Below are positions 7,860 to 12,605 of a stretch of DNA of 12,605 nucleotides, piece after piece; position 1 is the stretch's first letter; every line of letters starts with the position of its first letter. The stretch lies in contig CAKOIB010000034.1 in NCBI GenBank assembly GCA_934086255.1, forward strand, positions 1-12,605. The letters run 5' to 3'. A model generated the notes under the pieces. It was not told where the DNA came from. It ran no database searches and was given only the letters and a program-made list of their open reading frames with translations. The DNA comes from an uncultured Bacilli bacterium. GTDB lineage: Bacteria; Bacillota_I; Bacilli_A; RF39; UBA660. A program made the translations under genes and the position numbers.

Positions 7860-8500
7860 CTTGGCATCACACCTCCTGATCTAAAATCCTTACCCCCATT
7901 TAAGAAATTATCAATAATCATTCTTAAATCATCATTACTAGTCTGACTAGCCACTAAACCACATCCAGCAAGACCAGTAATCATATTACGTACCTTCTTT
8001 TGCAATAAATCCATATTCTTTTCTTTAAATAACAAGAAATACTCAGTATCAACCACATTATTATTTTTAAAGAAATCACCCTTATCCATATCTTGCGCAA
8101 TAAGTTTACGTATCCTTTGATCAGTAGTTTGTTGATACAAAAGTTGCAACTCTGCTTGATACATAGCTATATCAACAGGACGATCCGCAACAACTAACCA
8201 AAACTCATAATCAATAGTATTATAAAAATTCATAAGACCTATCAAAGTATTATCCATAGCACTAGAATCAAGAATAAAAATATTCTTAGGTTGAATCTTA
8301 ACACCAGTAACCATTTCATTCCTAGTATTATACATAATACCATTATTAATAGCCTTAAGATTTAACCAATTCTCTGTATACTTTGGATTATTTTTAGCAG
8401 CCTGTGGCATTCTTTTACCACCATTTTGAGGAGCATTCCCCATCCTTACATTAGCAGCACCACGATTAACTTGTCCATTATTCATCATCTGATTGTTCAT
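7856..8500 (-). CDS. VirB4 N-terminal domain as a separate protein
   Basis: 214 residues. I chose the ATG at 8500, preceded by a GGAGAGG/GGTG stretch. An ATG at 8554 would extend it by 18 residues through sequence already coding for the PrgI-like protein. Residues 1-40 are rich in Asn, Gly and Met and look disordered. From about 40 it resembles the N-terminal CagE/TrbE/VirB4 domain: NNGIMYNTRNEMVTGVKI, IDYEFWLVVADRPVDIAMYQ, then DTEYFLLFKEKN and a helix ending MIIDNFLNGG. No Walker motif is present, as expected for this domain. Its start overlaps the PrgI-like gene by 23 nt and its TGA stop overlaps the next ATG, so three successive genes are translationally coupled. Together with the next protein it makes about 810 residues, the length of an undivided VirB4. 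A VirB5- or VirB8-like role was considered, but no signal peptide or membrane helix is seen. Confidence 0.75.
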   Translation of the reverse strand: MNNQMMNNGQVNRGAANVRMGNAPQNGGKRMPQAAKNNPKYTENWLNLKAINNGIMYNTRNEMVTGVKIQPKNIFILDSSAMDNTLIGLMNFYNTIDYEFWLVVADRPVDIAMYQAELQLLYQQTTDQRIRKLIAQDMDKGDFFKNNNVVDTEYFLLFKEKNMDLLQKKVRNMITGLAGCGLVASQTSNDDLRMIIDNFLNGGKDFRSGGVMPR

Positions 8501-8801
8501 ATTGATAACACCAACCTCTCCATATATATTTTCTTCTACCAGAATAAAAACCATAAATCTCCATAATCAAAACCCTTACATTATGATAATTTGGAATTGG
8601 AAATACTAGAAACGCCGCAATTAGAAACGGCAATACAACTAGTATTCCAAGTCCCAATGTCTTAGGTTGAAATATCATTAGAAGAACAAACGTTATAGAA
8701 GCACCCACTATAGCAATAATAAGATCAGTAGGAGTCATAAATCCAAACATTAACCCCTGTTTCTTCGTATTAGCAGGAACCAAATAATTATAATTTTTCA
8801 C
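8478..8801 (-). CDS. PrgI/VirB3-like T4SS membrane protein
   Basis: 107 residues, starting at GTG (8801) with AAGGGG about 11 nt upstream; it begins 20 nt after the VirB6-like gene ends. The MKNYNYLVP start, two closely spaced hydrophobic helices (about 26-46 and 50-68), then FPIPNYHN and a basic GRRKYIWRGW tail match the PrgI family of Gram-positive conjugation systems. These are the counterpart of VirB3, which docks the VirB4 ATPase at the membrane. PrgI genes normally sit just before virB4, as here. The GTG start suggests reduced or coupled translation. The next gene begins inside its last codons. Confidence 0.85.
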   Translation of the reverse strand: MKNYNYLVPANTKKQGLMFGFMTPTDLIIAIVGASITFVLLMIFQPKTLGLGILVVLPFLIAAFLVFPIPNYHNVRVLIMEIYGFYSGRRKYIWRGWCYQYEQSDDE

Positions 8802-8821
8802 TTAGTATCACACCCCTTATA

Positions 8822-11224
8822 TTATTTCTTACCAGTATTACCATTAATTGAATCACGTGCAGCTTTAGACAATCTATATTCATCAGAACGAGTGATATCA
8901 CTTTGTTCTTTTCTAATTTCACCTTGAACTTGTTTAGTAATTTTATTAGCACTCTTAATATCTTGGAAGTTATCAATTTTAGAAACAGCTTTTAATATTC
9001 CACCATGACCATCTGGAGTATCTTTAGAAACAGTTTGACGGATTTCAGAATTACCACGATATACAGCTTGCATATCAGCAAGTGATTCTTCTAATTTATT
9101 TCTAACACCAACTTCTTTAAAGTCAATAGTACCAAAATCTGAATAATCATTTTGATTAATAGAACTTAAAATATTATTTTTATCAAGTTGTCTAGCTTTA
9201 GCCCAAAAATCATTCCTGTTCCCACCAGATAATTGAGTATCAATATATGAATCACGTAATAATTCATACTGTTCTTGATTTAAAGACAAATCTCCATTTG
9301 AAACAGCAGATCTAATGTCTTGGAAAAACTTACTACCATCAGCAGATTTTTCCATATTATCTTTAATATCTGAAACAGTTTGTAAATTTTCAACTGTATC
9401 TTTACCTTTTAACATTGCCCTATCTTGTCTACTAGCATAATCTAATCCTAGTTTACCAGCAGTTGCACCAACTAACAATGATGTTGGTGTAATACCAGAT
9501 TCATATGTTGACTTTGTAGTAAGATTTTTACCAGAAACACCTAAACCACCAGTAATTTTTCCTTTTGATCCAGATGAAGCCCCAGCAGCAAGTCCCGAAC
9601 CAACACTACCAATTGATCTAAGGCCAGCTAATGCACGATTACCAAAGCCTTGTCCTTTCGTTGCATGAAATGCCATTCCACCAGTAACACCAGCAGCAAT
9701 ACCTCCAATTGTAGCACCAGCAGCAACTCCAACACCTTTCTTAAGCATTCCCATAGAATCTTTAAGTGTTCCAGATGCAATATCGATACCAAATATCTTA
9801 CTAATCATCGTAGGAATAACTTTCATAAATACAAGAATACCTAAAATAAATAATAAACTCTTAATTGGACTATCTGTCGAAGGTTTAAGAGCAATTATTA
9901 AAGATGCTCCAAAACTTATAGCAAACAATTTAATAAATAAATCCAAATATGTTGAAGCATACATCTTAGCCCATTGTCCAAGTATTTTATCCTTAGGAGA
10001 CACATAACTAATAATAGCAATCGGTGCAATCATTTGTAAAAGAGTCAATTTCAATGTACGAACAACAACTTCAATACATAAAACTAAAAGATATAAAAAC
10101 ACTATAATTCCTATTATAATAGCAATCAGCCATGAAATAGTTAATTTATCATCATCAAAATAATCAATAACAGCCTTATCATCAAGAAGCAATTTTTCCT
10201 TCATTGAAACACACACATCAGCAGATACATCTGCACCACAATTTGATAAAGAAGATAACAAACTATTAGCAAGAATAAATCCTTGATCATTTTTTTGATT
10301 AATACCTTCTACATTATCATTTCTATCAAAAAAAGTATTTCCTGAATAATCACAATCCGGACAATCTGAAGCTTTACCATAAAAAGTCATTGTACCATTA
10401 GATACTTTCATTGCTTTAGGACACACAATACTAGAACCAGAGTTAGTATTACTATACCCAACAGCTTTAATACTACCACTATGATTAATATAAGTAATAG
10501 AGGTTCCATCTATTACATCAGTACTAGTAACAAACTTAGCATATAACAAAGATGCACCATTAACATAAATATATCCATCCTTTGTTTTTAACCCGTTACT
10601 ACTAGCACTAACTCTATAAAAATTAACATGATAACTTTTATCAAAACTACCATCCTTATAAAAATAGCACTGAGCACGTCCAAGAATAGAACCAACATCA
10701 CTCTCACCAGAAGTAGAACCAGTATTGTTTCTAACTGCATTAACAGATAAAAAACTATCTTCAAAAGGATTTACATCATTAATATATTTACTAACTGCAG
10801 CACCAACATTCACATTAGCCCCCTTAGTAATATTAACAATAAGACCATTCTCACCAATAACGGCACTTTGTAATCTATCTAAAAATCTATATACAAATGA
10901 ACCAGGAGCAAGACCAATCATAAGCACAACAACAATAACAAGTCTTGTAAGTATTTTACTAGCCCCTTCATTCTTATCAGTAAACTTATCAGGATCAATT
11001 AATGAGTTTAAAAAACTAACTGCTACTCTAAACAGCATAAAAACACCTGCTAGAACATAAATAGTTCTAGTAAAATCATCAATTGAACCACTAATAAAAT
11101 TAGAATCTTGTGCTAATCCAACTAAAAACTTATATAAATTACCAAGTAGAACATAAAGAGAACTAGTCAAACCATAAAACTCATCATTAAGAGTAAAAAA
11201 GCCTAAAACATTAATAAAACTCAT
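8822..11224 (-). CDS. VirB6/TrbL-like polytopic T4SS channel protein with cysteine-rich outer loop and long cytosolic tail
   Basis: 800 residues. The ATG at 11224 follows AGGTGAG and lies 12 nt after the preceding pilin-like gene. Hydrophobic segments: about 18-38, 53-76 and 91-112, then a loop to about 360, then helices about 363-386, 388-408, 422-446 and 455-475. The motif LIDPDKFTDKNEGASKILTR and the block TLKLTLLQMIAPIAIISY are typical of VirB6/TrbL-like proteins in Gram-positive T4SSs. The 250-residue loop is polar and Ser/Asn-rich with six cysteines (186, 268, 288, 291, 329, 338, including CPDC), fitting an extracellular disulphide-bonded domain. From about 490 the protein turns Gly/Ala-rich, then highly charged to its Lys-Lys end, probably cytosolic. 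VirB6 proteins form the inner-membrane channel beside VirB3 and VirB4. Family assignment is good; the loop and tail match nothing I can name. Confidence 0.85.
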   Translation of the reverse strand: MSFINVLGFFTLNDEFYGLTSSLYVLLGNLYKFLVGLAQDSNFISGSIDDFTRTIYVLAGVFMLFRVAVSFLNSLIDPDKFTDKNEGASKILTRLVIVVVLMIGLAPGSFVYRFLDRLQSAVIGENGLIVNITKGANVNVGAAVSKYINDVNPFEDSFLSVNAVRNNTGSTSGESDVGSILGRAQCYFYKDGSFDKSYHVNFYRVSASSNGLKTKDGYIYVNGASLLYAKFVTSTDVIDGTSITYINHSGSIKAVGYSNTNSGSSIVCPKAMKVSNGTMTFYGKASDCPDCDYSGNTFFDRNDNVEGINQKNDQGFILANSLLSSLSNCGADVSADVCVSMKEKLLLDDKAVIDYFDDDKLTISWLIAIIIGIIVFLYLLVLCIEVVVRTLKLTLLQMIAPIAIISYVSPKDKILGQWAKMYASTYLDLFIKLFAISFGASLIIALKPSTDSPIKSLLFILGILVFMKVIPTMISKIFGIDIASGTLKDSMGMLKKGVGVAAGATIGGIAAGVTGGMAFHATKGQGFGNRALAGLRSIGSVGSGLAAGASSGSKGKITGGLGVSGKNLTTKSTYESGITPTSLLVGATAGKLGLDYASRQDRAMLKGKDTVENLQTVSDIKDNMEKSADGSKFFQDIRSAVSNGDLSLNQEQYELLRDSYIDTQLSGGNRNDFWAKARQLDKNNILSSINQNDYSDFGTIDFKEVGVRNKLEESLADMQAVYRGNSEIRQTVSKDTPDGHGGILKAVSKIDNFQDIKSANKITKQVQGEIRKEQSDITRSDEYRLSKAARDSINGNTGKK

Positions 11225-11236
11225 AATCTCACCTAC

Positions 11237-11551
11237 CTATAATCCACATGTACCAGAACCAATTCCCGCTAATTGTAAAATAGCATTAACAATCATTGGT
11301 AAAAAATATATACAAACCCCAATAATAACCCTTGTAATAGATCTTTTTTGAGCACTTTTCATATCCTTTTCATCACCAGCAATAATAGCCTTAGTCATAT
11401 CAATTATAATCATAACAACCAAAATAACAGGTACTACTATCATAATTATTCCCCATGCTTCATTCAAAATAGAAATAAAATCTGCTCCTAAAACATTACA
11501 ATCATCACTAAACTTAAAAAACTCAAATAATATATTAAAATTATTAATCAT
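11237..11551 (-). CDS. VirB2/TrbC-like two-helix pilin-like protein A
   Basis: 104 residues; GAGGTGA lies 6 nt before the ATG. There is no classic cleavable signal. Two helices (about 34-52 and 74-94) flank a loop, AGDEKDMKSAQKRSITR, which is cytoplasmic by the positive-inside rule. Both termini would then be outside, each with a cysteine (18 and 102). Size, hairpin plan and position before a VirB6-like gene match VirB2/TrbC-type pilin subunits. It shares the AG-[DE]2-K-x-[KR]-SAQK-x4-R-x2-G core with the two proteins upstream, but is the most divergent and has fewer outer cysteines. It opens the main operon behind its own promoter. Confidence 0.75.
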   Translation of the reverse strand: MINNFNILFEFFKFSDDCNVLGADFISILNEAWGIIMIVVPVILVVMIIIDMTKAIIAGDEKDMKSAQKRSITRVIIGVCIYFLPMIVNAILQLAGIGSGTCGL

Positions 11552-11596
11552 TAAAAATCACCTCGGAATATAGAAAACTATATTTATTCAACTTAA

Positions 11597-11625
11597 ATTA
11601 TAACAAAAAAAAAAGCAAATAACAA
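11597..11625 (-). promoter_or_regulatory. Promoter of the main T4SS-like operon
   Basis: Minus strand: TTGTTA (11625-11620), 17 nt, perfect TATAAT (11602-11597). The -35 box lies inside the hairpin of the preceding gene's terminator and the spacer is mostly its T-run. The start would be near 11590, about 39 nt before the ATG. Confidence 0.6.
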
Positions 11626-11637
11626 TAATTATTTGCT
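11605..11637 (-). terminator. Intrinsic terminator after pilin-like gene B
   Basis: Minus strand: AGCAAATAA, loop TTATTG, TTATTTGCT (9 bp, perfect; the last T belongs to the tail), followed by a run of T about ten long. It lies 15 nt beyond the gene's stop codon and separates pilin-like B from the main operon. Confidence 0.88.
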
Positions 11638-11651
11638 CATTTAATAAACAT

Positions 11652-12005
11652 TTAGCACTTTCCGCCATTAATAGCGCAATTCCAACAAGTATTAGTTTTT
11701 TCATTAGTATCTCCACCTTCAGTAGATATACCATTAAATAAACTGTAAACACCTGCTATTATATATGGAATAAAGAAAATTATAACTCCATAAACTAATC
11801 TTTTAATAAACATTTTTTGTGCTTCCTTGATTTCTTTATCTTCACCAGCCATTACAGCCTTACCTAAATCAAAAGTACCCATTAAAACTATAATAATTGG
11901 TATAACAATTAAAATTATTCTAATTACCTTACCTATCAAAATCCATATATTTTTAGTTTGTACACAAAAATCAGCAGCACCCTCTAACATTAACATTAAT
12001 TCCAT
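11652..12005 (-). CDS. VirB2/TrbC-like two-helix pilin-like protein B
   Basis: 117 residues. The ATG at 12005 is preceded by AAGGAGAG. A further 14 codons upstream are open but have no ribosome-binding site and overlap the promoter. Two helices (about 21-45 and 70-90) flank the loop AGEDKEIKEAQKMFIKR. This core, from GTFDLGKAVMAG to VYGVIIFFIP, is almost identical in pilin-like C, showing recent duplication. Cysteines at 14 and at 107, 110 and 117 (CWNC then C) are all predicted outside. The gene stands alone between its own promoter and terminator. It is probably the second subunit of the pilus-like structure or a specialised variant. No enzyme motif is seen; the pilin role is inferred from size, topology and neighbours. 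Confidence 0.75.
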   Translation of the reverse strand: MELMLMLEGAADFCVQTKNIWILIGKVIRIILIVIPIIIVLMGTFDLGKAVMAGEDKEIKEAQKMFIKRLVYGVIIFFIPYIIAGVYSLFNGISTEGGDTNEKTNTCWNCAINGGKC

Positions 12006-12030
12006 ACTATCTCTCCTTTTCTCTAATATT

Positions 12031-12060
12031 ATTCTACTATAAAACAATCAATATTGTCAA
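12031..12060 (-). promoter_or_regulatory. Promoter of pilin-like gene B
   Basis: Minus strand: perfect TTGACA (12060-12055), 18 nt, TAGAAT (12036-12031). The start would be near 12024, a leader of about 19 nt containing AAGGAGAG. It is the strongest -35 box in the window. Confidence 0.65.
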
Positions 12061-12084
12061 ACAAAATAATACAAATATGTAAAA

Positions 12085-12459
12085 TTAATCCAAAAAAGGT
12101 TTATCCCCAATAGGATTAATAATATAATTAGACTTATACTTTTCACAATAACTACCCCTAACATTAGTAGCACACTCATAACAAACCTTAGATTCACTAT
12201 TCAAATAATTCTCATCAAAAAGTGAGAACACAGCTTTTATTATCATAGGTAAGAAAAATATCAAAACACCATAAACAAGTCTTTTAATAAACATCTTTTG
12301 AGACTTCTTTATCTCTTTATCCTCCCCTGCTATTACAGACCTACCCAAATCAAAAGTACCAAATATTACAATAATAACAGGAATAACAAGTCTAATAACA
12401 TGAATTATTTCCCCAATTCCTCTCCAAATAACAATCGTATCAGTACAAAAACTATTCAT
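12085..12459 (-). CDS. VirB2/TrbC-like two-helix pilin-like protein C
   Basis: 124 residues. The ATG at 12459 follows AAGGGAT. An ATG at 12525 would add 22 residues and lies upstream of the promoter, so it is rejected. Helices at about 18-38 and 60-80 flank AGEDKEIKKSQKMFIKR, nearly identical to pilin-like B. Cysteines at 5 and at 93, 96 and 105 (CYEC then C) repeat the pattern of B, with a longer, variable tail ending GDKPFLD. No clear terminator was found in the roughly 25 nt between its stop and the promoter of gene B, so some transcripts may read on into B. Confidence 0.75.
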   Translation of the reverse strand: MNSFCTDTIVIWRGIGEIIHVIRLVIPVIIVIFGTFDLGRSVIAGEDKEIKKSQKMFIKRLVYGVLIFFLPMIIKAVFSLFDENYLNSESKVCYECATNVRGSYCEKYKSNYIINPIGDKPFLD

Positions 12460-12482
12460 AGTATCCCTTCTTTCGTGATAAT

Positions 12483-12511
12483 AATATATAACTAATATTA
12501 AAAAATGTAAA
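12483..12511 (-). promoter_or_regulatory. Promoter of pilin-like gene C
   Basis: Minus strand: TTTACA (12511-12506), 17 nt, TATATT (12488-12483). The start would be near 12476, a leader of about 17 nt. The -35 box lies in the left arm of the inverted repeat at 12502-12538. Confidence 0.5.
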
Positions 12512-12538
12512 GTTTTTATAACCAAAAACTTACATTTT
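12502..12538. repeat. Large inverted repeat between divergent genes, possible shared operator
   Basis: Left arm AAAATGTAAAGTTTTT (12502-12517), loop ATAACC, right arm AAAAACTTACATTTT (12524-12538). The arms pair over 15 bp with one unpaired A. It overlaps promoter elements of both flanking genes. It lies upstream of both predicted start points, so it should act as DNA, for example as a protein-binding site, more than as an RNA hairpin. Confidence 0.55.
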
Positions 12539-12543
12539 ATGAT
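12515..12543 (+). promoter_or_regulatory. Candidate promoter of the plus-strand gene at the right edge
   Basis: TTTATA (12515-12520), 17 nt, TATGAT (12538-12543). The start would be near 12550, a leader of about 17 nt carrying GAGGTG. The whole element overlaps the inverted repeat at 12502-12538. Confidence 0.4.
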
Positions 12544-12566
12544 ATGATATTATTCGAGGTGAAAAA

Positions 12567-12605
12567 ATGAAAAACAAATTATTTATAATTATTATAGTCT
12601 TATTA
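12567..12605 (+). CDS. Start of an exported or membrane protein (runs off right edge)
   Basis: ATG at 12567, 5 nt after GAGGTG, giving 13 codons before the edge: MKNKLFIIIIVLL. Two lysines followed by a run of hydrophobic residues look like a signal peptide, lipoprotein signal or first membrane helix. It is divergent from the pilin-like gene C, so it may belong to the same surface system. Too little is visible to say more. Confidence 0.6.
   Translation, partial: MKNKLFIIIIVLL

Noticed and set aside
8788..8976. 62-codon minus-strand frame at the end of the VirB6-like gene
   Set aside because: It overlaps the last codons of that gene in another frame. Its sequence is unstructured Ile/Leu/Lys and resembles nothing, so it is a shadow frame.
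10725..11060. 111-codon plus-strand frame
   Set aside because: It is antisense to the helix-coding part of the VirB6-like gene. Long antisense frames are common opposite hydrophobic segments, and no ribosome-binding site was seen.
12061..12084. Terminator after pilin-like gene C
   Set aside because: The short gap holds no stem followed by a T-run; only weak AT-rich dyads are present.
1..12605. Mollicutes-type code with TGA as tryptophan
   Set aside because: Tryptophan is TGG in conserved places (for example the WVWVP and YIWRGW motifs), and TGA acts as a real stop in the ATGA overlap at 7856-7859.
1..12605. CRISPR array, insertion sequence, tRNA or attachment site
   Set aside because: No regularly spaced direct repeats, transposase motif, cloverleaf-like segment or flanking duplication was noticed. 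The repeats present are simple AT-rich dyads and paralogous genes.

Overview
The window is AT-rich DNA with Shine-Dalgarno sites ahead of almost every gene, short intrinsic terminators, and the standard stop and tryptophan codons (TGG is Trp; TGA ends the gene finishing at 7856). It has Gram-positive-type membrane and surface proteins and no outer-membrane component. This points to a low-GC monoderm, probably an uncultured Bacilli/Erysipelotrichales/RF39-like member of the Bacillota. That placement is inference from composition and gene content. Nearly all genes lie on the minus strand.

Left part (1-5459). A large exported surface protein runs off the left edge, with its own promoter. Behind an intrinsic terminator lies a 1249-residue membrane protein. 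It joins an MMPL/RND-type transporter to a secreted protein of the LxxG heptad-repeat (YhgE/Pip-like) kind, in one reading frame. A perfect ribosome-binding site and start codon sit exactly at the junction. A TetR-family repressor is read divergently from it, and a palindrome overlaps the repressor's promoter. This is the classic arrangement of an autoregulated repressor and its efflux or export target.

Right part (6041-12605). A compact type IV secretion-like (T4SS-like) module is read leftwards: two small two-helix pilin-like proteins, each with its own promoter, then a third pilin-like protein that opens a tight operon with a VirB6/TrbL-like polytopic protein, a PrgI/VirB3-like protein, and a VirB4-type ATPase split into two translationally coupled genes. 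The operon ends at an intrinsic terminator back-to-back with that of tetR. No relaxase, coupling protein (VirD4), VirB8, lytic transglycosylase or integrase is visible, so this is either a minimal secretion/pilus machine or one part of a larger locus. All three pilin-like proteins and the extracellular loop of the VirB6-like protein carry cysteines predicted to be outside the cell, suggesting a disulphide-stabilised surface structure.

At the right edge a divergent plus-strand gene begins with a signal-peptide-like sequence. Its promoter and that of the neighbouring pilin-like gene both overlap one large inverted repeat.

Most promoter candidates here predict 5' leaders of only about 10-20 nt. 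No stretch over 300 bases lacks a gene. No tRNA, rRNA, CRISPR array or insertion sequence was seen.
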